Shown: positions 23,231 through 36,077, counted from the stretch's first letter. The stretch: DNA of 64,000 bases from Linnemannia schmuckeri (GCA_029449235.1 JANATG010000012.1:248001-312000), one strand, 5' to 3'. The notes: generated by a model from the sequence alone, not told the origin. Numbers and translations: made by a program.

Positions 23231-26200
23231 TTATGAAAGGTCGTGGAAGGTCTTGCCTGAAAGGGTAGCCTTAATGATTCCCACACGAATAACAAAGTCA
23301 CCGAAGTGCTCTCCGTCCAACCTCTCAGCTGCATACCGTCTAATCATGGGCGTCAACTCTGCAACAATCTCCGGTTCCGTCAACGACTCCTTGTACAACT
23401 TGTTCAATCTCTGACCGTGGTGTCCTCCACCAAGGTAGACATTATAAGCTCCGAATGCCTTTCCGACGAATGCAATCTCGGCAACGTAGGGGCGGGCACA
23501 ACCGTTGGGGCATCCTGTCATACGGATCGTGATGGCGTCGTCCCGGAGACCGACTTCTTCGATGGTTGATTCGAGGAGTTGGACCAAGCTGGGGAGGTAG
23601 CGCTCGGACTCAGCCATTGCCAGGGAACAGGTGGGGAAGGCGACACAAGCCATGGAGTTGAGCATCGCGCCGGTATAGTTGAGCTTGTCGAGTTTGTATT
23701 GCTCCAACATGGACTGGATGCGGGCTTTCTCAGAGGCCTTCACGTTGGCGATGATCAAATGCTGGTTGGGCGTGAGACGGAACTCGCCGTTGTGGATCTT
23801 GGCGATCTCACGGAGACCGGTCTTGTGGGGCTCGGCGGGAGTATCCTTGACACGTCCGTTCTCGATGTAACAGCAGTAATGCCACATCTTGTCCTGACCC
23901 TGAGTCCAACCGTAACGATCGGCGTTATCCAAGAACTTGAATGGACGAGCGTCCTGGATGGGGAAGGGAAGACGGGACTGGAGTTCGGTCTTGAACCACT
24001 CGATGCCGCGGTCGTCGATGGTGTACTTCAGACGGGCGTGCTTGCGGTTCATACGGTCACCAAAGTCACGCTGGACCAACATGACCTTCTCGCCGGTTTC
24101 GATAGCTTGCTCGGCGGTGACAAAGCCGATGACGTCGGCGACGCGGGGGTAGGTCTTTTTGTTGCCGTGGGTCATGCCCATGCCTCCTCCGACGGTCACG
24201 TTAAAACCAGCCAGGGAGCCGTCCTTGTTGGTGATGGCGATGAAGCCCAGGTCGTGGGCGTAGACGTCCACATCGTTGTTGGGAGGGACCGCAACGACTA
24301 TGATTAAATAGACAAGATAAAGAAAGAAGAATATGTCAGTTAAATAATTCGAAGGAAAAGAGCAAATAGCCAATGACAAGCAGTAACCATGAATGTGAAG
24401 ATGACTTACCGATCTTGAACTTGCGGGGAAGGTAGGTGGGACCGTAGAGGGGCTCATGGTCGACAACAGCCTCGCCCTTGACGAGCTTCTGATCGAGCCA
24501 GATCTCACGGTAGGCCGAAGTCTTGGGTAACAAATGGGCCGACAAGTCGGTTGCAAAGTCGTTAACCTGCTTGTGCAGGTCCGACTGGTGAGGGTTGGGG
24601 TTGCACATGATGTTGCGGTTAACGTCTCCACAGGCGGCGATGGTGTCGAGCAAAGACTTGTTGATCAACTGGATGTTCTTCTTCAGATTGCGCTTCAAAA
24701 CTCCATGGAACTGGAATGCCTGGCGGGTGGTCAACTTCAAGGTACCGTTGGCAGTGACATCCGAGATCGAGTCCATGGCTAACCACTGGGCGGGAGTCGC
24801 AACACCACCGGGGACACGAACACGGACCATGAACGAGAAGGCCTTCTCGAGTCCCTGCTTCTTGCGCTCCTCACGAAGATCGCGATCGTCCTGCTGGTAG
24901 ATACCGTGGAATTTAGTCAGCTTGGTGTCGGCCTCGGCGCGGAGCTGGCCAGTGGTGTCGTCCAAGAGACCCTCGGCAATAGTACCACGGAGGTAGTTCG
25001 AGTCGATTTTCATGGCATCGTCAGCAGACTTCTTGGGCTCCTCGGCGACACCTTCAAGAGGCTTGCATCCAAGGGAGGTCCAGAGAAGGGGTTCCCAGAC
25101 AGCCCAGGCAGTCTCAAAGGCATCAGCGTCCTGGTCGTTACCAAGTCCGAGGTCGATCAAGGGCTGAGCACCCAGTTCGATCAACTTGGCGTTGAGCTCC
25201 TTCGAGGGACGGTTGTAGAAGATCGCATCCTCCTCACGGGGCCAGTAGTGGGCATCACCCAAACCAAAGACGGCAAACTTGGTCTCGGAGACACCGAGCT
25301 CGGTCGCGGCGCTGAGGGCCTTCCAGAACTCGCGGGCGTTGACAGGGAACTCTCCCTGACCGGCAGTCGAGACAACAAAGATGACATGCTTCTCGAGTGT
25401 CAAATCCTCGATCGAGACATCGTCCATGGCCGAGTAGCGGGCAGAGAGGTTACGGAGCTTGGCGCCCTTGACCAAACGCTTGGCAAGACCCTCGGCGTTA
25501 GAACCATCAGAACCGAAAAGGATCAAGACTGGGGGGCCACCGAGACCACCCATCAACTTGGCAAAGTCATCCTTGGCCTTCTTCTTGAGGGCGACATCGC
25601 GAGCCTTGGCCTCAGACTCGATCGAGTGAGTGAGGGTACGGGCGACATCGGGGTTCTGTTGAATGATCAACGAGAGGTGGTTCTCGCGCTCAAGGAACTG
25701 CTGGAGGTCGAGCTTGATGCGCTCAGAGTCGAGACGGAAGGGCTCCTCGCCCTTCTCATCCAGGGCAGGGTTCCAGCGGTAGAGGGGCCAGTAACCGGTA
25801 TCGACGGCCAACTTGGTCTCCTTAAGGACAGTAATGGGTGAGACGTTCTCCTCGTCGGGGCGGGGGAGGTAGGCCAAGACGATGGAGGGTCCCTGGTACT
25901 GGTCGGCCTCAATCAAAGCGTGAAGGACCTGAGAGTAAGATGAGTAGACGGCGACGGAGGCAACAAAGACTGATCCATAGTTCATGGCATAGAGACCAAT
26001 GTCCTTCTTGCGGTTCTCGGGGTTCTGGGTGCGAGCGGTGTAGGGCTCGGTGTCGAGGATCAAGAGGTTAATGTCGGCGTTAGACGAAATGACATGGTGG
26101 ACACCCGAGTTGGCGATATCGAATGCCCAGGCGTCAGCGCCGATCAACCAGTGCGATGGCTTGGCGAACTGCGAAGACAGGGCAGAGATCTCGACAAGGG

Positions 26201-28105
26201 AGCCCACAAGGCTGTCCTTGGCCTCCTGGAGGAAGGCAATGGCCTCGTCACCGTGGCGCTTGGCAAGCTTGGCGTCAGAGCGGTTGAGGTGCCACTGAGT
26301 CAAAGCCTTGCGGAGGGGCTCGGCGATCTTGAGGTTGGAATCCTGGACAGTCTTGGAAACCAACTCGGCGAAACGGGCACGAGCAGCGACCTTGGTCACC
26401 AGGGAACCGTAACCAAACTCGGGCGACTGCTGGGCAGAGCCCCAGACAGAGTCGGTCTTGAGACCGTTCTCAATATTGAGACGATCCTGGAAGACCTGGT
26501 TCAACATCTGGATGTAAGGAGTATCAACATCGGACTCTTGGAGGGTGGAAGCAGACGAAGCCGACTGAGCAACAAAGTGAGGGTTAATGACAAAAGTAGG
26601 CTTAGCGTGCTCGGAAGTGAGAGCAGCCTTGATATCGGCATCGGTGACCTCAGCACCGGATCCACGGAAGCGAGCGCTAAGAATCTTGGGGACCTTGCCA
26701 GTCCAGGCAGCCTTGTCGTCAGCAGAGGTGGCGTGGAAGGAAGCAGAGACGTCGAGGAAGAGAGGGGTCCAGGCGGTGTGGGCGGCGGGGGCCTGCTCAA
26801 AGACGATGACACGCTCGACGGAGGTGGGGAGGGCCTGGAGGAAGTGGCGCTCGGACCAGGGGCGGTAGAGGTGGATCTTGACGAGACCAACGTCCTTGGC
26901 GTGGTGGGCCTTGAGGGTGTGGTCGAGGGAGGATGAGCCGATGGCCAAAGAAACGAAGACCGTCTTTGCGTTGGCAGGGCCTGCATGGAGATGGATCAAA
27001 GAATAACGAAAAGAAAAAAAAAATAATATAAAAATAAAAAAAAAATTAGCGTTCAGGCAGGCACGGATCAGTCAGAATCAATCAGTCAGTGATTAGTCGC
27101 AATAAGGAGTAAAGAAGGAAAAGTCACTTTCGCTTTCCTTTGACTGCCAAAAAAAGAAAAGAAAAAACGCTCAAAGGTAACAACGACGCGAAATCAAAAG
27201 GGAAAATGACGAATTCGCCATCATCTCGCTCAATCTTATTTGTCCGATATGAAAAACTTACCCTGGTACTCAATGGGGCGGTAAGAACGACCAGTCTGCT
27301 TCTGCAGGGCAGCAAGCAGCTCCTCAACCTTGTTATACACCTCCTCGGTCGAAGCAGCAGCAGGAGCAGCATCAGACTGTTGCTGGCCCTCCTGGGGCTT
27401 GAGGTACAGGGACGAGAGCGAGATCTCGCTCACAGCAGACTGGCGCTCACGGTGGGCAGCCAGATCCTGCTCCGAGATCAGAGCGGGGGCAACGCGCTGG
27501 TGATCCAAGACAATCTGCTTGGCAGAGGCACCGGCAGCAGCCGAGTTGACGGCATTCAAGAAGGGGGTGCTGGTCTGGACAGCAGCGGCTTGGGCGACAA
27601 GGGCCAAATCAAAGGCAGCCTGTGCATTGTCCGAGGTCAGGACCGCAAATCCCGTCTGACGAACAGCCATCAAATCAGCATACGAGGGGACAGCTCCGCT
27701 ATGTCCTGCTGCTCCTGTTGCTGATTTCGTTGGTGCTGCTGTTCCATTGCTATGTTGTGTAATAGAATTGTTGGAATCCCGCTCCTTGGTCTCCACATGA
27801 ACAACAACAGCCGAGCGTTGGGAGGCAGTCTTGAAGAGATGGGGGATGGCGGTCAAGAGGGACTCCGAGGTAGCAAGGACGGAGGTCAACTCCTTGTTGG
27901 TCGCGGCCGACTCTTGGATCTTCTGGAAGGGATCGGCATTGGCCTGGAGGGTCGTGACGGCGGGGGATGTGTTGGAGATGGTGTACTTGTCCGAAAGACG
28001 GTCGATCGCCCGCGAGGGGTGTGACGAGGGCGAGTTGATCGTGAAGATGGCCTCGGACGACGCAAAGGCGGCCTGGGCCAGGTTGTCAAAGCCGGTAGAA
28101 ACCAT
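23231..28105 (-). CDS. MET5: Sulfite reductase [NADPH] beta subunit (hemoprotein), Met5-type
   Basis: Three exons, 28105-27262, 26980-24410 and 24297-23231, join in frame (phase 1 at both junctions) to 1,493 residues, close to the size of yeast Met5. The enzyme reduces sulfite to sulfide in sulfate assimilation with a Met10-type flavoprotein partner, and needs siroheme and a 4Fe-4S cluster. The N-terminal half has the pyruvate:ferredoxin-oxidoreductase-like fold of fungal Met5. A flavodoxin-like domain lies at about 765-915 (PVLILFGSDGSNAEG, VSTAGQGEFP). The siroheme/Fe-S reductase follows from about 990. The four cluster cysteines are present as CVAFPTC (1356, 1362) and TGCPNGC (1401, 1405). 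The exon 2-3 junction reconstitutes KFKIVVAVPPNNDVDVYAHDLG, a conserved siroheme-domain strand. The start ATG is preceded by a run of A. I saw no CACGTG Cbf1-type site in the 600 nt upstream. Confidence 0.96.
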
Positions 28106-28387
28106 TTTTTTTTTTACAAAGAGGAGGAAGGAAAAGATTACAGTTCGAAGGGAGAGGGAGAGGTAGATGCAAAGACGACAAACAAGAAGGATCTATGATA
28201 CAGGATATAATGCGACGGAGAAAGAGAATGAAAAGAAAGAAGAAGAGGAGAAGGGATGAAGGAGGAGAGTTCGTCTATGAAGGATGAGGAGATGAAAGGA
28301 GGAAGAAGAAGGAGAGTGAAGAGTGAAGAGTGAGAGAGTGGGAAAAAAGAAAAAGAAAGAATAAAAGAGGAGGGGCAATGCACCGAG

Positions 28388-28394
28388 CTTTATA
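28388..28394 (-). promoter_or_regulatory. TATA-like element upstream of MET5
   Basis: Read on the minus strand this is TATAAAG, about 285 nt upstream of the MET5 start codon. It is plausible as a core promoter with a long A-rich leader. It is the best match in the interval but is not tested. Confidence 0.35.
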
Positions 28395-30591
28395 TTTTGT
28401 TTCCTCCGAGAAGGAGCAAGGCGAGCACGCACTGTTCTGACTGACGAATCAATCAAATCAGTCCAACTGATTAAAATCAAAAAAATGCCGAGCTCAACTC
28501 TTCGTTCCAGCCAGGCACCATACACAAGATTAAGAGGAAGAGATAGATCCAAAAAGAAAGTCGCGTTGTAACCCTGTAACAATCCCGAAGGGGTGAGTTG
28601 TACGTCTGTTTGTCCGTCTTTTGCTCCCAGCCAATGCCGTTGCTCCAAACAGGGCCACCTCCGTTATGGCGAGATCCTTCAAAAGTCTAACAGGTTCGAG
28701 GTAAATGTGCGGGACATGGAGTTACTTCGCCTGGATGAAAATGAGAAAAAATAACGAGTCACGGCAATTAGCAAAAAGCACGAATTGTCAGGAAAATTGC
28801 ACCATCGAGGGATCGCATCTGTCTATTCTGATTGGTCTGTGGTTATCCTCCACGCTCATTGCTACAGAACGATACTCACTCCACTCTGCCTAGATGGAGA
28901 TCGTTCATTTTCACCAGTGGCATTAGTAAACGAAGAAGGGGTTCTCGGGCGGGCAATGACTGACTGGAGGACTGGCATACACCCCCCCCTCCACCGCACT
29001 AGCACCGTATGAACAGTGGACACACAAGCCATCGTCAGATCGCAATATCTCGCCCCTGCTATGGATCTCCGGAGGCGGAGGGCTGGCCTCCTTCTCCAGT
29101 TTTTTGTTGTTGACTTCTTGCTCCAGTCTTGTAATACCGTTCAGTTGTTCGTTATCAGTTTGCGTCCTTTTGTCCTGAACCCTTGACGAGCCAGCCTGGA
29201 CCCTATACCTGCGCCCTCTTCTCCTCCTTTGTTAATCACCTTTGCTCAACGACAAAGAACGCAACCATCCTTGCCTCAAACCTCCTTCTACAATTCTTTT
29301 GTAACAATACTCCATAACCAACAATAAATATGCCATCCACTTCTCATCCATCACTCATGCAATTTTCGGGTTTATTTCACATTGAACTAAAAATGTGCAG
29401 CCTTGACCCAGAAGGGGAATTTAGATCCGAGCCTTCAAGACAGGGAGACTGGTGGTGGATCAAGAAAGAAAGAACAATTCTTCCATGCCTCCTGCAGCTC
29501 ACACGCCATTTCTCCTCCCCCGATCTGCAATCTTTTTTTTTCTCTTTCTTTGTTAGTTCTTTGGCTGCCCACCGATGAGCTGAATAAGAGCAAGAATGAA
29601 GAGACTGCCCCTTCCCTGGTTGCTGCTCATGGCTCCTTAACCAGGCTTAGTCGAACCAACCGTGAAAGATGGACTTATAAAAATGTGTTCTTCCTTGCTC
29701 ATGCAACGTGGGTTTGACTTTCCCTTGCTTACTTGAAAAGAGCAATCTGCGCAGTGACCACCTCCATAAAAAAAAAAAAAAACGCCTCAATTCCGAACAA
29801 TGCCATGCAGTCCGAATTGGTTTACTTTTCGATATGGTTATCATGTCACGCAAGAAAAAAAAGATTTGACCATGTCCAATCAAGTACAGGATCCCCTTGT
29901 TTCTTTTCGAGTGCGCCATCATGGGACTTCTTTCTCTCAGGACCCTCCTGAAGAATAATAGACAGAGAAAGCAAGATGGAGAAAACGGTATGAGGGCCGG
30001 TCAAAAAGGATTTAGAGGACGAGGGACACTTAGGACGGGATTCTCGTTTTAGACTACATCACTGGCGGCGGAGACTAGCTATTCTCTTTCCATATGCGCC
30101 ACCAAAAAACCGTAAACCGTCGATCCTTGCATTAGTTTTGATCACCCTTCTTGTAGTCACATTTCTTTTTTTTTTTTTTTTGATCTGATTCGCCCTTCTC
30201 TTTGATCATCCTTCGTTCCTGTCACGTAGAAACCACCACGCAATATGAAAATGTAACGATCACCCTCATTGTCTACACAAATGGCTCATTGGAATGCAAA
30301 TAATCAGTAGTTGGCAGCAGCATGCTATTCGCAACGATTGCTACAACATGCCTATCCAATATCTTCATTGTACACAACTTGATACCATCAATCTCTACCC
30401 ATCTTGCTTTAACTTATGATGTTTAATCGTTATGGTAATTGTCGGGCGAAGAGAGGGGAGTGAGATGAATGCTTCCATTAAAAAAGTCGCACTGGGTCTT
30501 TGTTTGATGTGAAATAGGTAAGAGGGGAAGTTTGTGTATTGATTGGTGTTCTGTATTTGTTCTTCTTCAGTCTTGTAAAACTTCGCTCCGT
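28395..30591. other. Intergenic region, no gene seen
   Basis: About 2.2 kb between the MET5 promoter and the COX6 stop codon. I inspected the open frames near 28705-29012 and 29330-29717, and one on the minus strand at 29647-29922. None has a domain, biased codon pattern or splice support. The region contains short poly(A)/poly(T) runs (29767-29782 and near 30168-30181). Confidence 0.45.
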
Positions 30592-31661
30592 TTACAATCC
30601 AAGCTCCTCCTTGGTCTGGACACCCAACTCGTTCTTGAGGGGAGCGAGCTCATCCAAGTACTGCTTGTAAAGAGCATCCGAGCCAGCCTTGACCTTCAAT
30701 CCCTCAAAGACACGGACAGCGGTGGCGTAATCGTCAACACGTCTAGACGCCTTGAGGGCAGCAGCAATGACGGAGGGCGAGGGGACGAGATCGTAACCGA
30801 AGGCGTTGTTCAATCCACGCTGGAGCTCAAAGACATCATCGACGTTGTCAAAGAACTTGACGAAACGCTCGGTGAAGTGCTCGAAGGTCTCCTCACCGTG
30901 CTCCGAAGAGTAGTTGCGGACTAATTTGGGAGATAAAGAAGCAAGAAAGTGGTCAATTAGTCTATTTCTTTGCTTTGTGTGTTGGTGTCTCTTTGAGGGG
31001 AAGTTGAAGCAATTGACATTGGGGATATCAATTGGGTAATGGTTTTGGTGCCGTGACTTTTGGTGGTGCTGACTCTGTTTGCTCATAGCTGCATATTGAA
31101 ACCGATCGAAAATATCAACTGAGCGGTCGCGGGTTGTCCAGGGTTGGCTCAAGTGCGCGTAAAATAGAGATCTGCTATCGAAGTTACTCCTTCTGTGGTT
31201 CCTGATTTGATGATTCCGATGTCCTTGCGCAGATCCTGTCTGTCAGTCCGTTCTCAGGCTCAATGATGATCCCGTGTGGCTGATTCCGTGTATTCGGGCA
31301 CTGCGTAAAAAGGTGTGAACACGACTGACTGTCCGGAACGTGTTGTCCAGTTTGATGAACCAAATAAAAAGCCTTGATCCCGAGCTATCATCGTAGAGAC
31401 ATCCTTGCAAGTGCCAGTTTCCGGGCTAGATGTATGTTTGCTGGTCCTTCCATGCGGCACGCCACAACTTCGGATCCGAAAAATAGATCTGAGGAGCTGC
31501 AAGGTTGGAAAAAAAAAAAGAAAAAAAAAAAAAAAAAAAAAAGAAAAGGTGGATAATAACGACATACTCTGGATGGCAGAGCGGGTAGCAACGGCCGAGC
31601 GAGCGATCTGGACGCGAGCGGTGGCGGCGAGAGGGCGGGAGATGGCGGTGAGGCGGTTCAT
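30592..31661 (-). CDS. COX6: Cytochrome c oxidase subunit VI (mammalian Va homologue)
   Basis: Two exons, 31661-31568 and 30920-30592, join in phase 1 to 140 residues, normal for the family. The protein is a nuclear-encoded peripheral subunit of respiratory complex IV on the mitochondrial matrix side. Exon 1 encodes 31 residues with the character of a mitochondrial presequence (MNRLTAISRPLAATARVQIA: Arg/Ala/Ser-rich, no acidic residue). Exon 2 carries the whole mature domain, from HGEETFEHFTERFVKFFDNV through LQRGLNNAFGYDLVPSPSVI to YLDELAPLKNELGV; these are hallmark COX6/COX5A stretches. The intron is 647 nt, longer than the coding sequence, and contains long A/T homopolymers. The ATG at 31661 is the only start that gives a presequence in frame. 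Confidence 0.95.
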
Positions 31662-33311
31662 GGCGATTGAGTAGAGAAGGGTGGTTGGTTGGCGTTGATG
31701 GTTACGATTTCAATTGCTGCATGTTTTTTAGAACTTGAAGGCACACTCCGGGAGGCGTGAATAGTGAGGTAGAGGTAGTCATTTGATCGCAAACGCTGTA
31801 AACTAAAGAAATGAAAAATAAAAATTCCAGTTCAGGTAGGAGGTAGGTGAACTAGAAGTGGCAGCGGACTTCATTAAAGAGAAGAGGTGAGACGACAAGA
31901 AGTTGGTGAGGAGGAAGTATATAGCATAGAAGAAAAGAGGCTTGCTGCTGAAATCCGACAAGGATGACGAAGAATAACCATCAAAGCCACGGTTTTTGCT
32001 TAGCAATTGACTCGTCCATGACACCATTTCGCGCACTACGTGCGTATACCTTTTGATGTTTTGCCAATCTTTTGTTGACGACCTCTTCAACAAAATGAGG
32101 GTACGTCTTATCCTATTTTCTGCCTTTACAGTGCGGATGTAGCGGAAAAATACGCCAAACGACGTCGTTGCGAAGCATGCTCAATCAATACTTGCGCCGT
32201 ACTTCAATCTTCGCACACTGTTGGATGACGAGGCTTGACTACGGATTTGTAGATGCGTTGAATACGGCAGTCTCTTCGCAATTGAAGACTGTCTGTCCTC
32301 ACAGTCTGCCCACTTGTCTGCGGTAATGGAAATCGATGGAAACACAAAGAAAAAACGCAACGGCGCGAGCGTAGACGTCAACCACAAGATGAAGAAAAAA
32401 AAACTACGTGGAGTTGGCCAATTGACGACACAGTAATATTTAATTGACGATGATGAAGGATAATAGCAAATAAAAAGGGTTGTAGAAAAAAAAAAGACGC
32501 TCTCGACCGAAATTGCAAAGTCGAAGTTGTAATAGTAAAAGGCACATTCTTTTCAAAGTTGAATTGACGCGAAGTGGCCGAGAAAAGGAGTGGAGTCAAG
32601 GAACAAGGGGAGAGGGTGGCGACACCTGCCGTCTACCAGAGTACAAGAAGATGTCAATGTGCAGCTTTTCCTTTTAGGTCAAATACAGAGGAAAAGTGAA
32701 GCAGGGATGAGGCAAAGTGGTGTGCGGCTCTGTGGAGGATAGCGCCAGAATTCATGTGCGGTCCAATAGCGCAGAATATCAACAACATTGCCGCACAATC
32801 TCTCAAGGGCAGTTTTTGTTTTTGCCAATTGAAAATTCAGGCACAATCACTCCCTTCAGCCTGTAGCCATAGTCCATAGGGCAATTACTACCAACGATGG
32901 ACACAAAAAGAACAAAAGAAAGAAAGAAAAGCGAAAAAGAGCGACAAAAGAAGAAGCGAAGCGTAAACTCAAATCACGATCACTTTTGCTGTCTTTGACA
33001 CTAGCCAGATAGCAGGCAGACGAGTGAACAGTGTGTGTATGCAAGAGAGGAGAAATGGGCCAATGGGAAGCAGTGCGGAGTGAACACAATTCGCTGAGTA
33101 ATGGAACACAACACACAATAACGAGTGCTGTAAAAATGGGCAAACAAGCATCATCCAATCCAGCCACCCAATTGCTATCTCTCCGTCAGGCATCGTCCTC
33201 TGCCCTGACAAATACCGTTCTTTTTTTATTGGTCGTTTTTGTTCACTTTGCTACCTGTCGGATCAACTCTCCCGCCGCACTTTCACTTCCATCTCATTGT
33301 TCGACCCAGAT
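31662..33311. other. Divergent promoter region between COX6 and RIB1
   Basis: About 1.65 kb without a credible gene. Open frames near 32856-33167 (-) and 33031-33444 (+) are Ser/Leu-rich and unsupported. The region should contain both promoters. I could not identify a specific regulatory motif with confidence. Confidence 0.4.
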
Positions 33312-33318
33312 TATAAAA
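33312..33318 (+). promoter_or_regulatory. TATA box candidate for RIB1
   Basis: TATAAAA lies about 300 nt upstream of the RIB1 start codon and is followed by a C/A-rich leader ending in a CA microsatellite. Position and sequence fit a core promoter; the transcription start is not known. Confidence 0.4.
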
Positions 33319-33564
33319 AGACCTGGTTCAGGAACACATTGCCCCCCTCCCTTTTATTCTTTATCTCTTCTTTTTCAATCAACCAACACTCAACCAACAA
33401 CACAACTCAACTCCTGCCCTCACCCAACAGTGAATATACCTTAGTACTTCAACAAGCAATAACATCAGTCACTTTATTTACCTATTAACATCAGCCCACA
33501 ACAACAACAACACTTGCAACCATCTGTCTCCAACTATTGTACACTCTTTCCGCGCACACTTGCA

Positions 33565-33607
33565 CATACACACACACACGCACACTCACACTCACTCACA
33601 CATACAT
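33565..33607. repeat. CA-rich microsatellite in the RIB1 leader
   Basis: Imperfect repeats of CA, CACA, CACT and CATA units run up to about 12 nt before the RIB1 start codon. The same CAC-rich pattern returns inside the coding sequence at 33711-33753, where it encodes a His-rich stretch. Confidence 0.75.
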
Positions 33608-33618
33608 ACATACCAAAG

Positions 33619-34929
33619 ATGACCTACGATATCAGTATGACTCAGGCTGTCCCCGTACAGGACGCTTATATCCCCAGGAACGCAATCGACCATATGAATC
33701 CCTTCTTCCACAAGTCCCACGCCCACACTCATTCTCACTCTCACACACACAAAGAGTTCCTTCAGACACCCGTCCCACGCCGGCCCTCGGTTCAGATTGA
33801 CGCCTCTGTACGTCCCTCGGCCCCTTCACCGGCCAACTCGACCCTCTCAACAGCATCGACCGTCGTCTCCTACACAACCCCACCCGCCACCCCACCACTA
33901 GCCCAGACACCCACAAAGTCGATCGCCGACGCCGTTGCTTGGTGCACAGCCCGAGCTCGTATCCCCACACCAGATGGATCCGAATACTTTTTGCACATCT
34001 ACGAGAACATCAAGGACAAGAAGGAGCACCTGGCGTTTGTCTTTGGAGATGCGATCCGGAGTCAGAGTCTCGACAGGGTTCAGTGGAACGAGACAGAATT
34101 GGACAGAGTTAAGCGGGGAGCCTACACTGGACGTCTGCGCAACACTGTCTCGGAGAACGAGCAAGCCGCTCTCGAGGCCAACACCCCTTCGGCCTATTCG
34201 ACAGGAGCAACAGATGAACAGCAGCAGTCAGCTTTGACTTCGGCCCCTCTTGTTCGTATTCACTCAGAGTGCTTTACTGGAGAGATTGGACACTCGGCTC
34301 GTTGCGATTGCGGTGAACAGCTCGATGAGGCAATCCGTCTGATGAAGGAGGCCGGATCGGGAGTTGTTGTCTATCTTCGTCAGGAGGGTCGTGGTATTGG
34401 TTTGGGCGAAAAGATCAAGTAAGTTTTCTTGCTGGATGTAGCTTTCTGAAGAGATCGAGAAAGAATGTCAACCAATCCTTTTCACGTGCAATTTTGACGC
34501 TGGCCCATCTATTCACACCTCCTTGTTTTTAAACCTTTGCTATTACTTTCTAGGGCATACAACTTGCAGGATCTCGGATACGACACGGTGATGGCCAACC
34601 TGATGTTGAACCATGGGGCAGACGAGCGCACCTACGAGGTTGCACAGGCGATTCTGGAGGATCTGGGACTGAACCAAATCCGTCTCTTGACCAACAACCC
34701 CGACAAGATCGAGCAGGTCGAAAAGGACAGCCAGATCAAGGTCGTCGAGCGTGTGCCCATGATGCCCAAGTCGTGGGAGGCGATCGTCCAGGGCACCGAG
34801 GCCGACTTTGTTGTCCGTGAGGGCGCTGTTCAGGACAAGATTGTCAAGGGAAAGGAGCTTGACAAGTACTTGAAGGTCAAGGTTGAGCGTATGCGACATA
34901 TGATCTCCATCCCCACCACCATGGCATGA
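33619..34929 (+). CDS. RIB1: GTP cyclohydrolase II (riboflavin biosynthesis)
   Basis: Two exons, 33619-34418 and 34554-34929, join in phase 2 to 391 residues. The enzyme opens GTP to 2,5-diamino-6-ribosylamino-pyrimidinone phosphate with release of formate and pyrophosphate, the first step of riboflavin synthesis. The zinc ligands are visible in SECFTGEIGHSARCDCGEQL (Cys 218, 229 and 231), followed by the active-site loop YLRQEGRGIGL (about 252-262). The second exon completes the domain (AYNLQDLGYDTVMANLMLNH, IRLLTNNPDK). The first 100 residues are an extension not needed for catalysis, with a His-rich run (HKSHAHTHSHSHTH, about 31-44) and a Ser/Thr/Pro-rich linker. I chose the ATG at 33619 because frames upstream are CA-repeat leader without an in-frame ATG. 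The neighbours are functionally unrelated. Confidence 0.95.
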
Positions 34930-36077
34930 GAAGATATAACGGGAAAAGGAGGGCGAAAACGATAGAGAGCGGTGGAAGATGAAGGGACAGCTTTGTATAC
35001 CTTTTTTGGTCCTGACCTTCCTTCTTCTCTCCTTGTCTGCATCTTTCATCCTACTCTTTTTTTTAATTTGTTTATTCCCTGTACCCATGCATGTACCCAC
35101 CCCTCATTGTATTTATTAACTGTCTTTTTAGTCACCAACCACAATTTTTGAGATAATAAACGCTGCCTTGATGGCAGTCAGTACCATCCAACTACTTATG
35201 CATGAAGTTTTTAGAGAGAAGACGATGAAGCGGGGAACAATTGGTCACAGGCTGAAGGTATGGATGTGGCGAAATTGGTGGCAACATAAGAGATAGGCAA
35301 GGAGCCTGAAAGAAGCTCAGCTGCTTAGGATCCACTTTTTATCAACCCGAACCCGCCTTGCTCCGTAATCCCCAATCCTCATCTATCATCAATTAGGTGG
35401 CTTGAAGGTGGCTTTTTTGGGGACTTGACTTTCCATTTCCCTATCTTACACCTTCCTCACCTCCGGGTTATTCATCCACTCCTATTCTTTCATTTAGTGG
35501 GACGGGACGGGTGGGCTCCCTCAAACTGCTTTCGTCCCCCTCTCTCTCTCCCAGACGCCTCCACAAGTGAGATCCACCCATCGCACCATTAGTTCTTTCT
35601 ATGCTCACATCCTCGAATTACGCTTGTTTTTCTTTTTTCGCGGCTGTTTATGCTGGGAGGATGGGAGGATGGATGTAACAAAGTCAAGCGACGTGGATAT
35701 GTTTCCAATTGGAGATATCAAACTGTCTCTGCTGTGCGCTCCCATCAATGCAGGCCTATGATAAGGGATATGAGGTGAGCCATTGCAGATCACCAAGAAT
35801 CTTGTCTTCTACCTTGCCCGCCCTCTTCCACGCGAGCGTCTGAATCGATAAGTGTTTTGATTGTGCTGAAAGATTAAAAAGTATCTTTTCCTTCCTCGTT
35901 CATCGAGGTGTTGCATGTCTCAACAGAGATTTGTGTGAGTATAATACCATGGAGAAGAGAAACAGACCAAAAACAACTAAAAACAGCTGATCCTTTTTGT
36001 TGTCGATGGTGTTTTTTTATTGTTATTGTTTCATTTGTTGGTCGTAGATCAATTCAGTACTCGTCTCTACTTGACCC
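34930..36077. other. Convergent 3' region between RIB1 and the F-box gene
   Basis: About 1.15 kb. AATAAA at 35155-35160 is a good candidate polyadenylation signal for RIB1 (226 nt after its stop). The remainder is mixed T/C-rich sequence without a supported gene. Confidence 0.45.

Noticed and set aside
26094..26936. 280- and 311-codon open frames on the + strand across 24,900-26,940
   Set aside because: Antisense shadows of the MET5 flavodoxin and TPP-fold exon; all resemblance belongs to the minus-strand frame.
29645..29665. GGTTCGACTAAG (minus strand) and GGTTCGAGGT near 28690 as tRNA B boxes
   Set aside because: No matching A box, acceptor stem or T-arm pairing could be formed at either site.
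33514..33618. Upstream extension of RIB1 (35 codons before the chosen ATG)
   Set aside because: No ATG in frame upstream; the translation is CA-repeat leader (Thr-His runs).
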